The notes: a model not told the origin generated them from the sequence alone. Shown: positions 1 to 25,970, counted from the stretch's first letter. The stretch is DNA of 64,000 nucleotides from Apostichopus japonicus (GCF_037975245.1 NC_092579.1:2347001-2411000), one strand, 5' to 3'. A program made the numbers and translations.

Positions 1-136
1 CTCGGTCAAGATAATTTGCATATATAAGTAGTTATTTTTTTCCCTATGACTGATTGCTTTGAACGTAATTGACATAAAGTGAAACATATTTTTCTTGAAG
101 GTAACATGAAATATGCAACCAGCTTTATATCCTCCA

Positions 137-142
137 TTTATT
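137..142 (-). promoter_or_regulatory. Candidate poly(A) signal of RRP7A
   Basis: The minus strand reads AATAAA here, about 130 nt downstream of the RRP7A stop. This is a plausible spacing for a short 3' UTR. It is predicted from the hexamer alone. Confidence 0.45.
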
Positions 143-273
143 GGCTTCCCATAGTACAGAACCAAACAGTGATATGATGATCTTCAGGTACAGGGCAATA
201 CATCAGTTCCTCAGATTGTCGGCGAGAACAAGACAAGATATTTACGTTGAGCTGATGACGATATTATTGCTCC

Positions 274-3200
274 CTAGTACGGTTTGAACTTCCTGGCTGC
301 CTTCATAGCAGCTATCCGTTCCTTGTCCTCCTCAAACTTACGACGTAAATCTGCGATATCTGCGGAAATAAAAGCATGAACTATTGAGCCTTAGGGGGGG
401 TGGACAGGTAGGAATAAAATCCTAGCATGAACCTAAGGGGGGGGGGGTATGAAGTGTTGGACAGGTAGGATTGAATCCTAGCATAAAGGGGGGGTATGAA
501 GAGTTGGACAGGTAGGATTAAAATCCTTCTTCTACTAAAGTAGTGTTTCACTGTACTAGAAGTAAATTTTGTGGTAGATTTACCAAAACACTCAGCATTA
601 TTGAAAGGTGAATATCTTGAAACCCAGAAAATAGCCTTCACAACATCATATTCCTGTTTCATCGCCAGTGAACAATTTACATGCCAACAATGACATTCTT
701 CCTAAGTTTCTTTAGAGCCCTGGTCATTCATGTTTGGAATCTATGCATATCAATGCATACCATGTTCACCAGCCAAGTTCTCACAAACAAACACAGAATC
801 GTACACACAAATACACACCCTAGCAACTTCCCACAACCATAAGCACTCTAAAGATAAAATGGATTAAACACATATTCCTTACATGCCAGTTACATTATAT
901 ATTGCACAACCAGCCTATTCTAATTAATTAATATACTTGAGTGACACTTTGCCTTAGTTAAAAAGCCCACGCTAGAACAAACAGGATACTCCTGTCTGTT
1001 AGTCTGAGACTTCTCAGTATGTTAACAGTTTATCTACTTTTTCTTCCTAGTTTTGTTTCATTTTACAGTGTCACAAAATGTTACAGGGATGTAGAGATAA
1101 ACCATTGAACTCCCTTTTATGTATGTCCTTTCAAATACATTTTTGAACAATATATTGTCTTGAACCTAATTTCCCTTACTTTTTCCTCTAGAGGCTCTTA
1201 AAAATGAAGGCCTCTTTTTCTGTTCAAATGCTTCATAAGCATGTTGTTTCTATTTGCCCAATGTTTGCCTCTTAAACTTACGGTCTCTTTTCGACTGCTT
1301 GATCTGGAAGGTGTAGAAGTTGGCGTGTTGCTTTAATTTTCTCTTCCTTGCTGCTTTAGCTTTCAGCCATTGTTGCTTTTTCTCTGTCCTTTGAACCACT
1401 TTTTTCTTTGTTTTCTTGGTAACGGTGATCCAACCATCTTCGTCGGGAACTGCTTCTTGTTCTTTGGCTAACTCTGCTTTCTGACGTGTGCAACAAATAG
1501 AAGGCATGTAATAATACAATGTAAAGCCAGCATGATACAACGACATCGTGTAAAGATGTATTACAATATCAGAGTAACTAAAATTACTGACCGACAGCTA
1601 CATCTTACAGAGCAAGCCAGACCATTTCACCACAAGTGGTTTTTACCTTTTCCTTTTCTTTATCATATTCCTTCATGAAGGTGTCGATGCTGGTCTGCAG
1701 CTTCTCAGGGTCTGGTCTGCTTGCTGCATAAGCGGAGCACCATTCTAAGAGAGAAAGACAAAATTACTGAACATTTGAAAAAGCAAGAGTTGATCGTGTC
1801 GACAAGACTAATTTCATTTTTCAAATTTTATGAAACCTGTTCAGTGCAAATACCACATGATGAACTACAGAAGAGTTTATCCCAGAGGTAATCAGTAGAC
1901 AGCCCATGGACCAAATCCTGCCTGAGAAAGACTTCAATCCGACATGAGAAAATAATCTTGCACAAAAAGGGTATGCACACCCTCAAGGCATGAGCAAACT
2001 ATCAGCTTACCCTTCAACACTGTTCAATCTAGGTATGGGGAGATTTGAAGTTTTATCTGGCCTTTTGGTCTAACCAATATATTTCACTGTTCCTCCTAGA
2101 AATTGAGAAATACTGGTGTAGCCTAATCGTGATAACACGTCCAGGGGTCGTCCACCCAGATTTTTATATGCAAATTGGTTGACACATCGGTTCAGGAATG
2201 TGATGCAGCTCTAAACCAAGGGTTGACATCAAATTTGATGCAAAAACATGAACAGATGTTACAGTTTCCTGAACTAGAAAACTACCTCATTGCTTGCAAA
2301 CAATTTGATGCAGAGGTTCCTATGAGCTACTGGGATCAAATGTCTAGTACCTCTCAGCTCTAGGAAACTATTCTGAAGCATTCCAATTAGTGCACAGTCA
2401 ATTTGTGAATAAATGTTTGAGATCATACAAACAGTGAAAAGTGCTTCTTTATATATCTGAGGGACCCCCTGGCATTCGACTAAACCCACAAGTTTTCTTG
2501 ATGTTGTTAACTCAAGGGTGGTCCGGTGGTGCAAGATGCAGTTTTATTGTTGAAGCTATCCACTGACTTCTTGATGAATATTCTCTAAAGTTTCCCTTTT
2601 CTCAACATGTTCACCACAGCAATCATAATATGTGGGAATAAACAAGTACTTGTATCAGCAATTTTCATCTTCACTATAACCATGCATCAGTACTTACTCG
2701 CCATTCCTGTCTTGGAAGTACTTGTATCAGCTTCCAGTTTCTCTACCTTCGTGAGTTTCTTGATAACGTCCTCTAAAATCTTAAAATTTGCAAAAACTAT
2801 AAAGGCCACAGAGTAAACCTTGGGAGGAAAAGATGATCAAAATTACAAATAAGTACAATTTAATACTGCTAATTGGTTTAATACTGTATGTCATTGTAAC
2901 TGACATTTTATGATCGTTTTTTTTTTATGACTGAATAACTCATTTTCATTCAAATGTTATGTACAATATTGTTTAAACCTATGTTATGTTATCTATTTCT
3001 AACACTAAAGATTCTTGTCACTTAGCAGAACACATCATGCAGTGGATTTACGGTCAAACCTACACAACAGTAGTGCAGTTTATACACAAAGGGTCTTATC
3101 AATTTAATGATTTATGAAATTTATGTTACAGAAAGCATAATTGTAACTAAACATCAATGTCGGACAAACCACCCCCCCCCCCCTGGAGGGCAGTTCGACT

Positions 3201-5597
3201 CATGCATAGTTCCACATAATGCAGACTTTGCAAAATATGTGAAATATCAAATTCTTACATCAATCTTTATGGAAACACCCATTGTTTCTTAGAGCTAAGA
3301 TGAAAAAGTCAATTTACAAATCTCCTTTCGATGGTTCAAGAAATATGCAATGATACTGTAAATCTACATTTCCATCTGGAATCCACGCAACAATAGATAC
3401 GTGATAACATTGTTTTGTTGTACAATACGGTAAATACCTGGTTTACACCGGGTTTCTCCTGTTTGGTAAGTTCAGTCTCCTTCGCAACCAACACCGACAT
3501 CTCTTCCCTGTGTAAACTCTCTATTTTACCAAAGCTACCAAAGAGTCTCTGCAAGCATTCCTGTTGGAAAATAATTCCATACTATTAACATACACTGATA
3601 TACAATTGATTTGCAAGCAGTTTGAGTGTATGTGTGTGTATTTTGTATCTTTCACAATGTGGGCAATAAGATTGCTACATGTATGTTTATTATACAAGAC
3701 ATGTATTAATATATACAAGTCATGAATATATTAATTGTACAAGGGATATTCTAGTGTCTGCCCAGGGAGCTGCTTCTCATAGCAGCTCCATGGGCAGACA
3801 ATGTGGTGCCTGCATGAAAGAAGAAAGAATTCCATGCTACTCATGTACTGTACTTTAAAATCCACATTCTTAATATTATGTAACAACAGGTAATTACAAA
3901 ATATTGTTGCTTGAATGTAAGGTAACATTTCTTTTCTCAAGAAACACCTCTCTTTCTTGAGAAACACACCAGTGGTTGGTTAATAAAGTAAACAACACTT
4001 TACTTAACACTTTACTTAGCCTACTACTGTTCATATATAGTAAGCCTTGTGTACCGACACAATTGGAACATAGAACTGCCCCTGTAGGCTATAGCTACTG
4101 TACAGAGTGACTAGTCTGAAAATTGCAAACAAAATATTTGAAACAAACACTAATATTTACAGTATCCACAATTCCAGATACATAGTGCCTATTAAGGTCA
4201 TCATAGTTCAAAATTGGACTAATTAAATTATGACAAAATTTGTTGAAAGTTTGCAAAAGTTTCTTCCTGGAAACTCAAAGTTATTCATGGTTATTGATAA
4301 GACAATGAAAGAGAATTAGCCTTGAGAACAAAGGATTTGAAGAAGGGTGTAAAATATGAGGTTTAGCATGAATGAATCTTATTTCATTTTCTAATACTTG
4401 TATTCGAAGAAAGCCCTGATGATCTTGAAAGTTACTAACCTCATTACAATAAGGAGGCAAATTAGCAACAAAGAGAGTTCTGTCTGACGGTTTCTTGGCA
4501 TCTTCCTCTTTTGATATATGTTTTCTGTAAAATAAATATTGTGCTACTTGGCGATCCTTGGAGAACCTTACTTCAATAGCTGTAGAACAATTAAAAATCA
4601 ACGGAATAAGAATGAGAATATGGAAATATATATATATACTTTTTTAATGTTCTATCAATTGCTATATTCCTTAGCTAGTTGTTCCCAGGAATGTACGTTC
4701 TGATGATCCCCAAAATATAGGAATGTAAAACCACTCACTACATTCAACAACGGCATTGCTATATATTGATGTCATGACCTTTTAAGGGTGATTCAAGAAG
4801 ACCAAAGTTCTGCTGCAATACCAAAATCACCTTTGGAATATGTCTTTGTTTATATCAAGATTAATATTGCATTGTAACTTAATATGCTAAATAGGTAAAA
4901 CAATAAATTAGTATCACCCTCCATTACTTTGGAGTGAATGAAATAAATCAAAACTAGTAGTGGTAGGCCTATGAACCACCACTCACCAGAAGGGGGGTTT
5001 CACTGGCCCAATATATCTGTGTTCTATTCACCAAACCTACTATCTCTCCTAATCCTAGGCTACAGTGTACATATTGGTCATTCTTTTTCATTTTCCCACC
5101 ATTGTTCAGACATCCAAATGATAAAACCAGGAAAAATCCTTAAAGATTTGCCCTAAATTCTTGTACTTTGCAGAATTATATTACAGCATTCACTATAGTC
5201 AAGTTATTAACCGTTCTATAGGCCTAGGCCTATAATCTACAGAAATAGTGCATGATACGGTTCCATGTTTTATTGCAGCTAAGCCATACGACTGCATTGT
5301 GATCCTTCGGTATTTATATGCACACACAAGCAAAATTAGGTCTATTAGTATTTAATCTACGACTTAGTTTACGGTTAGCCCTCCTGCACATTGCCAAAGT
5401 TTCGTTCATGTCGCAAAACTAGTCCACTATACACGAATACACCATTAACGCATCTGCAATGTTACCATGTGGATAAATTGACATTAATTTTACTACTACT
5501 GTATTGGAAAATATTTTTAAAAATTAAACAAAGTTTTATGGAAAACAATCAAAGACAACATACCATGAAATTTTCTCGAATTGGGTTCACCTGTCAT
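274..5597 (-). CDS. RRP7A: RRP7A, ribosomal RNA-processing protein 7 homolog A (complete, 7 coding exons)
   Basis: Coding exons, 5' to 3' on the minus strand: 5597-5564, 4579-4440, 3560-3438, 2818-2698, 1744-1647, 1480-1282, 359-274. They total 801 nt, 266 codons plus stop; human RRP7A has 280. All introns are GT-AG and phases join cleanly. Exon 2 carries the RNA-recognition-type strand RTLFVANLPPYC (about residues 45-56). Exon 4 carries VYSVAFIVF, matching the second half of the RRM-like fold. Exon 5 begins with KW and contains PDPEKL and DTFMKEYD. Exon 6 has PDEDGW near residue 184, a Lys/Arg-rich stretch and NFYTFQ. Exon 7 ends with the hallmark Rrp7 tail RRKFEEDK...ARKFKPY. Family knowledge: a nucleolar small-subunit processome component needed for pre-18S rRNA processing. 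The start ATG lies in an AAAATGA context; the short first exon MTGEPNSRKFH joins the conserved AIEVRFS. The exact start is the least certain part. Confidence 0.95.
391..526. repeat. G-rich tandem repeat, about 2.5-3 units, in RRP7A intron 6
   Basis: Units of about 50-60 bp combine a G run (7-11 nt), the word ggacaggtagga and aatcctagcat. It lies inside the last RRP7A intron (360-1281), about 30 bp from the acceptor of the final exon. The rest of that intron shows no other structure. Confidence 0.7.
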
Positions 5598-6682
5598 TTT
5601 GAGAACTGACTACTGGAAGACTCGGTAATGGATGTCACGACCAAACAATCAAGGCAAGGCAAGTTGTAGGTGTCAGGGTTGATCCTGGCGTTCTGCGTTT
5701 CCCCTTCACAGAAATACATGTACTGTAGGTCTGTGCTGTCATTCCCACATACGATTATGAGGCCACATATTATCTCCACATGCCAGGCGCTTAGCGTACT
5801 AAGTATTACTGACCAATTCTGTCCAAAGATCGGGCCGTTACCGCAACGTAACACGGGTGGGTCATTTCTTTCAATGCAGTAACAATAAAGTAAAAGGATC
5901 TTAGTCCCGATGTGTAATAGTCAAGAGAAGAAAAAATGAGTGCAAGTAATGTTTCTATAGCTAGGCTACATCTGGAATGTTGCTTGCTAAATTGCTGGAC
6001 TAATACGTCACAGGATATCCCACAAATTGTTATTTACCGGTCAGGCGCCTCTCCCTCCTACAAACACAGCTCAAAGATTGTAACTTCATACTAAATTTTG
6101 TGGCAAATCAATCCGGAAAGAAGCATGAGGGAGTAATTTAAAGGAAAACTGCGGTGCGGTCCCTGATTCCAAGGTCTATATGCTAGGGACTGTGGTTTCT
6201 GACTTAGTTTTCCCACCGGCCTTGCTCCAATAAAGAAAAGGATAGCCTAGTATAGGAACCGCCACCAACCTATAAAGGACCATGGACAGATCCATGGCTC
6301 TGGGGTTGCTCTTGGGATGGGTATCGTGGTAGAGTACATGACCCTCGGGTTACTGGTATGTACGGTAGCCAGTTCACACACCAAATTATTTGCTTATTCA
6401 AGATTTGTTAGTGATGTGCTTGTTTTAAAGAAAATACAAACAAATAAACAAATTGCATGATGAAATACTCATCTTCGCATTGTGATTTATTACTTTATTT
6501 CATTTTTAACAAAGCATTGTGTGTTTGGCGTTTCCAAAGCATGTTATCAGTTACAATTTGGTTACCATAATCGTTTATAATATCTGCTAAATTTATTCCC
6601 CGGTGGACGTAACTGATATTACGGTTTGTATTCCTCAGTGATCCAATTGTGACTAAACCAATGGTAACTTTAGAACACATTG

Positions 6683-6731
6683 TGACGTCAGTTATTCAAT
6701 TTATGACGTCAGTTCATAAATTTTGACGTCA
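6683..6731. promoter_or_regulatory. Three evenly spaced CRE palindromes
   Basis: Perfect TGACGTCA octamers occur at 6683-6690, 6704-6711 and 6724-6731, 21 and 20 bp apart, or about two helical turns. Each of the first two is followed by AGTT, so they may be a decayed tandem repeat. A related TTACGTCA lies near 7114. This is the consensus site of CREB/ATF bZIP factors. The cluster sits about 1.1 kb upstream of the RRP7A start codon. No functional evidence. Confidence 0.5.
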
Positions 6732-9219
6732 TCAAAACTCACGTATTGCCACTTTCAGTCAATATAAGTCACGTAGTCGCTTATAACTGGATCATCCTTC
6801 TCAATTTGACAAAGGAATAATCCTTATGAAGAAATCTTGATTGGTTGTTCCATAAATTGCAAGTTTCACCCAATCCAACCACAATGAAATACAATTTAAA
6901 ATGCAGTTTTCCATATGTTTGCTATATAGGCTAAAACATGATGATCCAATAAGAATTCACAAGAATGCTAGATACACGATAGGCCCTATAGGCCTAATTA
7001 TTTTATCATATCAACATCATGGGTATTTAATAACAAACATGCTTCATAAATTTAACGGTGGTAAATCGTACGGGTGTGTCACGTCAGAATTCTTTATACG
7101 TGTTCTCTTATTACGTCATACAACGATAAATGTAGGTCAGTGATTTTCAGTGATGTTGAATTACGACTGCATACACGGCGGCGTATAAAACAAAGCGAGC
7201 AGGAACTCGACTTTGAACACGTGCCGCACTGTAGTATACATTCAGTTCGGTAGCTACAATACGGGATATCGATTTATAATTGAAGTTATTATATTTGAAA
7301 GAATATGCGGTCTTGTAACTGACATTCATACTGTATTCGTGTCCTCCAAAACTTTACCCTTAATTGGTAGTAAACTGTCTAAAGCATTATTCTAAAAACA
7401 TGAGCAATATTTCCGACACTGCTCGTGAAAGATGAACTTTAAGTTTGAAACGAAAAATATCATTACCCATTTCAAGAAGAGCATCACCATATAGGCTTGT
7501 ATTTATCGAAGGCCTTTTTCAGAAGTTCCATAGATTATTCATTGTATTTCCTGGCGTGGTAACCAATTTTAGACTCATTTGTTCGCGAAACTAGTATGTG
7601 CATTACCCCTCCCCGTGTAATAGGGTAACCTTTCTTTAACGAAACAATGTACTGCCTTTAAATTGGTTTGCCCAAAGTTAGTGAACTCGCCTCTCCTTTA
7701 ATGTTAAATTCAATATACATATGCATACAATATATGGAAGTAAGGCGCAAAGAAGATTAAAGTGCGTATCATGCTTTTAACGTAATCGGCAGTTTCCTTG
7801 AATTGCACAAAATTAAAGAACTTATGAAATCCGATATAGCATGGATAATCAATTTGGTGATATTTCATTAAACTATATAACACATAAATAGTATTTTCAG
7901 ATCCCCATAAACTTGGATATACCCCAACAGATTACGAAATATAGCCCGAGATCCTCATATGGGTGGACAATTAAACTCGTATCCGACATATTAATACAAG
8001 TAATTTATAACACTTCTGATATATACCGCCAATCAACCGAGAAAGCAAAGCAGAACCACTTCCAGCTTGCCACAGAGAAACCCACTCGTCACCCCACTCG
8101 TCACCCCAACCACCCCTGCCCCACCCTCCACCCCATCCCCAGTTTATAAGGGAAACTTCTGCATTGATATGCATATTCATAAATCACTCAGTGCGAGTCG
8201 TCGGTGATTCTTTGCCCCTTGGCCAATCCCCCACTCCCACCCCCACCACCACCACCACCTAAAAAGCGAAGAAATTTTTATTTTATTTTATAAAAGTATC
8301 CCACGGATATTAGTTCTCTTCCTGCTTGCTTTCTCCATTTACTTCATCTTTACCTCATTTTTTCTTAGCCTTTAATTATTAACTTGTTTACTAAGAACCC
8401 TGCAGAGTCATATGAAAGTATCCAGGCATAAATTTACAAAGCACAATAACAGAAGAAAATGAATTAAAATATTGCACGTTTCCATAGCAGAAATGAAGAA
8501 ATAAAATGGTCAGCTATAGCTGTTTCATTTCGTATTACACCTTACCATAATTCATTTATTAAAATATTAACAATCATATAGAAATGGCTGTGAAATGTCC
8601 GAAATAACTCCGAATAAGTAGGGAAAAAAGTAAAGTTTCCTTTATGGAAGGCATGAAACTCGCAGCACGACATTTGTTTAACCGACTGGAAGACATCATA
8701 GTGATATAGCAAACATAATTTATACGACGCCAGTTTTGGATGAATATGGAATCAAACTTAACCACAAGTATCATTTAGCAATACTGGTATCATTCTCTTA
8801 AGTCAAACATAATATATACCCAAATTGATAAAACAAATTAAGTAGCAAGGCCTTTTCTTCGTGTTTATTTAACGAACTTATATTACCCTTTTTTAAGTCA
8901 AGCGATAAAAAAAAAATGATTTTTTGTCGGAGGACCAGTAAACTATACACAAGTATATGTGGTCTCGTGGGAAGTTTCCTCAATAAATGTTAATAACAAG
9001 AGTAAGCTAATATTTAAAGAAATCATGCCTGCCTTTACGGCATTTTCGAAAATCCAAACTGGGTATATCTCCAAACTTTAAAATAAGATTTTAACATCAC
9101 CCTTACGTAGAAAAAAATGTTTCAATGAATTATTTGAATTGTAATTTCTGATTTCTCCGTTATGTCTGAAAATAGTTTATTAGGAAACATTTTAACTTTA
9201 AGGGAAGAAAGTTGGTAAA

Positions 9220-9225
9220 TTTATT
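9220..9225 (-). promoter_or_regulatory. Candidate poly(A) signal of FAM20 copy A
   Basis: The minus strand reads AATAAA about 130 nt downstream of the stop codon at 9357. It is predicted from hexamer and distance only. Confidence 0.4.
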
Positions 9226-9356
9226 TAGGCATATAAATTGAAAGTAAAACGATTAAACCCTTGTATATCTTGGGTATGACGTCATCACTCCCTCACCTCC
9301 TTCCTCCACCCCCCCCCCCCCTCCACTCTTTACAGCCAAGAAAAGGTAAGAAAAAC

Positions 9357-20345
<10,989 letters not shown>

Positions 20346-22833
20346 TGGTGATAAATAGAACGAGAAATCTATCTCCACGATAGTTATATAACTTATAAAC
20401 CAAACTGCTTTGCCGTATAGAAATAATTTACAACTGAATTCCCTTAGCAACACATTGAAAATGAACGATAGGCTGTTTAGATTCTTAAGACCTTGACTCG
20501 ATTATTGGTCTTTATTAAAAATCACTGCGACAAACACGCACACGTAGCCACTCGCGTGCGAAGCCTAACGGTACGGTAAAAAGGCGAAATATATATATGT
20601 ATATATAGCTCTGTATACTTGATACCACTACGACACACGAACAAATATTGACTAGTTTACAAGTCCTCACATGCCATGATTAGTCCACGTTAGCTGAAGC
20701 GTGAAAGGTTGGGGAGAAAAAAGTTTGGCATAAAAGTCTAAAGCGGTACTGTTGTTTGGTCTATTTAATTGTAATATAATTCCACTGTTACTCAGTTAAG
20801 GTCAAACAACACGTTCATATTAAGAATATACCTGTTCGCTGAATAGCAGAAATGGATGACTGAACTAGAATGAAAATAGAATTCAGTTATGAATAATATA
20901 ATAATATAGTTTCATAAGTATTATGAAGTAAACCGTGTAAGCCAGTACCGTAGGTGGGACAACCGACGTTGTATTTTTTTGTATAGCCTAATATAATAAT
21001 CACAATAGGCTTTATGATATGATCAATGCATCTCCTAATAAGATATTGTGTCTGTAAGGAATTTAAAGCCGTTGATCGTAATCATTGAACCAAAGAAAGT
21101 TTTAGTTACACCCGCAAAATTATACAATATGATATTATTAGATATATATTGCTTTATGCTATATCATAATTAAGTATGATGTCATTGATTAGTTTCTTTA
21201 CAGGACATACATAACTCCCGTCCCCAACCCCCCCCCCCAACCCGTCCCCTTCCAGCTGGGTTATATATCCTTGTCAGGATGTCACCTACTGGGAAAACCA
21301 GACCAAGGTTTCTATTGTTTATACATATTGGAAGGTTTATCGTCTCTGTATGTTTTCATAATTTCTTTGTTTTAATTATAGATGTTATAAAGTTTATACT
21401 CTGATATGGATAATATTTTATCATGTCTGATTCATTATGTCCAGTATTAGTCTTCTGGTTGTTAAATGAACCCTTTAAATGGCACGACCTTTAGGCTGTA
21501 ATGGCGGGCCAAAGATCAATCGGTTCTCTGTAAACAAATAGCTTTGTCTAGTTGTTTGCTAAAGTCTACAGCTTATAACTTCCACTCGTAGAAACTCGTA
21601 TAGAACAGAATACAACAGGTTAAAGGACTAGAATTAAATCCATTTTTTATGGAGCTGGTAATGAGTGCAAAGTGCGAGTAAACTGGGTTAAGGGTTGTCT
21701 ACCTACCAATCTTTGTGTAGGTGTATAGTATCAAAATAATGTGAAAACAGACTCCTGGAAGATATTAACTACGCGGACGATTTATGTGTACCATGAAAAT
21801 GACTTTTATTACCATTCATATAAAACAAGAAATCAAGAAATAATTATGATTCATTAATATTCATGATTAATCTTCCTCTCTCAATATTGATGATGAATTC
21901 CTTCCTCAAAACAAATATCTCTTTTGTCCTCTGCGCCTCATATAGCTGGTGCAACATTTTCCCTCACGTCTGTAGTTTATATGTATACAACTGTATATGC
22001 TGTATGGCGCATATAGATTATTTGCCTTGTTTACCGTACTTACATACATGCTGAATGGTGGATGAAGCTTATTCTCTCGAGTGTAGTCAGTTTTGTCCCC
22101 ATTATAATATTCTAAGCAGATTAATTGAATTAACGGTTGTGTCGATATGACTTTCACGACATGATAAAGGCTCTATACCTCAGCTTGCCATCTCCGTTTC
22201 GTCCTTGAACAGTTCTGTGGGGGATTGTGGGTTCGTCCTTCCGCCCACAGCCCCCGCCCCGTCCCGCCCCTCCTAAGACTACGCCACTAATTGTGAGCTT
22301 GTGCTACAATACATGAGTGTGTATGCACTGTACTGCACTGTACGTAAGTGTGATTTACACTTTACACCAGACAGAATTTCTTAAATCATTTCCCTCAAAT
22401 TGTATATAAATTGATTGAAAATATAACTGAATTTACAATTCATATTGCAGGTATAGTTCGTCCATGTAAAACAGGGAACCATTTAAAACAGTGCAGCCTT
22501 CAGCTAATAATGAATGGAGAAGAGACACGTGATGTAGGCTCGCTATCCATTCAAAGGCACATCGTTAGCATCTGTATACGTACGCCAACATACAAAAGAC
22601 TCCAGTAAAGTTGACGGGGAACTCATTTCATTATTTTATCGATTTCGTTTGTCACATGTGGAACCGAAGCGTTAGTAATATATTGTTTGTTTTTGTTTTG
22701 TGCTAGTCGTGCCGTATACAACTCTCGTTTATTAAATATCGTTTGAAACGTTTGTGAAAAACAATTGTAAAATTAAGTATGCTGATATATATATGAAATG
22801 GAGAACGTGGGAACCTGATAGTCAAAGATCTCA

Positions 22834-23005
<172 letters not shown>

Positions 23006-23658
23006 GCTGAAGAACCAATGTTAACGGGGTCATTTTCGCGGGTTTTCAAGAAAATCAGGATGTTTGGGGGGTTTAATGCTGACCTTTACATTCAAACCCT
23101 TCGACGTGTTATTTTTTTTTCTTTCCTTTTTTTTCAAAATTTCTGCTTTTTATTTTAATATTTTTAATTTCATATTTATGATCTCTATTTCGAAAAATAA
23201 ATTCAAGGCATTTCATTTCAACATCTGGACGATTTAGCACAGAATTTGGAAGTTTCATCTCGGAATTATAAATGTCTTGTTTCTAAATTTCTACCTCTCC
23301 TTCAAGGGCGGCGGAAACACTTTTAATCTGGGGGGGGGGGCACCGACATCAAAGGGCACTTTGCAGAAATTCGATTGGACTGATGCAGCCTTATATTTAG
23401 TACCCTTTATTACTCTCATTGTAATATCTTATTTGCGCCCCTCCCCCCCCCCCCCTCAAGGAAAATATGCATACTAGCACTGCAATATCCAATGTGCAAA
23501 TTGGGAAACAAGGAACAATTAGTTTTCTATAGAGAAAATTAGGTGAAATCATGCTAGTTGCTAATGTAGGAACCTTCCGAATTAGAGTATATTTCTCGTT
23601 AATATCTTAACAAATTTTTCCATTCGAAATAGCTTTAATTTGACCCACAGAAGTTCAT

Positions 23659-23960
23659 TAAAAGTCAGGGGCGTAGCCAGGATTTGCAAAGTTGTATGCA
23701 CGACTATCTGAACGGAGCGCCACCATCAGTTGGCGCGGAGCGTACAAGAAAATTTTTGGTTTTACAAACCCCTCAGATGGCCGGAAACGGCCCTTCTCGA
23801 GTGTTCATTCTGGTTCCCTTGCCTCTTGCTAACTTGAGACACCTCCATTTTTATGTAGAAAAAGGGCACATTTTTAACCTGAGGAAAAGTGGGGGGCACG
23901 TGCCCCCCCCCCCCCGGTTCCGCCGCCCTTGCTCTCCTTACTCTTCGAACCGTAGTGACA
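23659..23960. mobile_element. Degenerate non-autonomous transposon fragment, related to 40064-40470
   Basis: Starts gtcaggggcgtagcc and ends gtgacacccctgac, which gives short imperfect inverted ends. The interior shares gcgccaccatcagttggcgc and gagcgtacaagaaa with the hAT-type MITE at 40064-40470. No target duplication is seen. Confidence 0.45.
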
Positions 23961-25731
23961 CCCCTGACCTTACAATTTCCATTATGTATTCCATTACAGG
24001 CATGAACTAACCGCTTCTCACTCTACAATCGATTTTTGTCACTTTAGTATAGTAAATAATCACACAGGCATCACGATGTACTTTTTCAAAAAACAATTGG
24101 CCCATTTGCAGAGATTCAGCGAATGAAAAATTCAAACCAAAACAAATGTGTCCCATTAGTTGTTATTGTTTTAGTCTTGACAAAACATGCGTTCGATTAT
24201 TGTTTTCTTCTCGACCAAAAAAATCACAAATCACAATCATACTGAATTGTCATTTTCATAATATATACTTAAGAGCAAATGAGGGGTGCGAGTAGGGCCC
24301 TTTGTGAAATTATTGTCGGCCCGGGGCCCGATCTGTCGCTCGGAGTGTTGTGTTCTGGTTGATCGCCCTCTCATAAGGCTTTATTTATCATTGCACCTGT
24401 TTTCCTCTGTCCAATGGAACGGATCACCAGAGCTTGTCGTTATGGAAACACATCTGCAACGAACCAATCACTTACAGTTTTGACTATTACTCATATATCT
24501 TAGAAATGCAATTGTGAAAATTGAGTAAGTAAATCAAATAACGGAAAACTCACAGAAAAGAATTAATAAAAAGTTTGAAATTACAAAATTGACGGAGAAT
24601 TGGTTACATTGATATTAATTACAATCGTGGCAGAGAAAGTCGATAAAACGTCAATAGAAAACAAATTTATGCATACAGTTTGAAAAGTGAAACTTAAAAC
24701 AATGAGCTACATTGTTGTTAGTTCATAGCACAAACCTTTGTATTCAACGTTATCTATCGCTTTAAGAAATACTTTCTTAACACGAGGTCAACGGACAAAA
24801 CATCAGTCCCTTGGAAAGGAGCGTATATACACACACGCATACACCAACAATCAGACACACGCACTAACATACACACAGAAACGAGTAACAATACGAGAGT
24901 CAAATCGCGACTATATTCTTTCCCAGGCCTTTGGTATTGATTTAATGATTGGCATCAGCGTTCAACACTGACCTAGCTCCGTCTGTGACATTGAACCTTG
25001 CATATAACCCACATGCACCATATGATACCCGCCCTTCTAATACACTTCGTAATAACATGCACACGCCCTCTGTAAAAGTGCTCGTCATTAATATCGAATG
25101 TAATTTTGTATATATTAAATTATCGCTTTCATTCATATAACATGAAGCCTGCCCCACGTAGCAAAGCAAAACAACAAAACAACCCCAGCCTTTTAGAAAA
25201 TTAATAAACATGGAAACAAAATATAGACTTAAAAGAATAGGAAAGGAATATACAAAACGTCAAGTTGCCATCGAAATGTTAATGTTCCTCTAATTATGTC
25301 AACAACTTTCATCCAAGTGTTGCAGTTTACTTACTTATATTCCAAGAGAATGTCGAATTGGTGAATTGAGACTGCTTGCAAATGAAAATACAATTGATGA
25401 TCTTTTTATTCGAACAATTTTAACAACATCAACGAGTGAGTAATTAAAATTGAAAAATTGTTAAAATATTCACTTTACGGTAAATGATTTATTATTTTGC
25501 TGCGAAATAATGAAATATTGTCATTTGAAACAAATGCATTTGGTAATTGTAGCAACTACATGAAGAGTTGACTACTTAATTACTGCACGGAATTGATTAA
25601 TATGTGCCATCTTGTGAACAGTTCAATTTGCTATTGTGTGAATGATTGCTGAATAGAAAGACGACTTAAAATTTCGACGACACCTTAACGTTTCCATAGA
25701 AGAAAGCACCTGGTCTAAAAAAACACTTAAG

Positions 25732-25897
<166 letters not shown>

Positions 25898-25970
25898 GCT
25901 CTTCCCGTAATCTGCACACACACTCCAGGGAAAACGTAAAAAGTACTATTTCAATACTCTATCGTTGTTT

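Larger units (their letters stand above)
5598..9356. other. Spacer between RRP7A 5' end and FAM20 copy A 3' end
   Basis: No coding exon was recognised on either strand; the short ORFs show no family motif. It must hold the RRP7A promoter (right of 5597) and the FAM20 copy A 3' UTR (left of 9357). Contents seen: a cluster of CRE palindromes at 6683-6731, a C-rich stretch with small direct repeats near 8080-8140, and a homopolymeric C run near 9308-9321. Confidence 0.6.

Noticed and set aside
24942..25211. Minus-strand ORF of 89 codons beginning with a signal-peptide-like hydrophobic stretch
   Set aside because: Only the N-terminal hydrophobicity is suggestive; there is no family motif, and it lies in a repeat-rich spacer.
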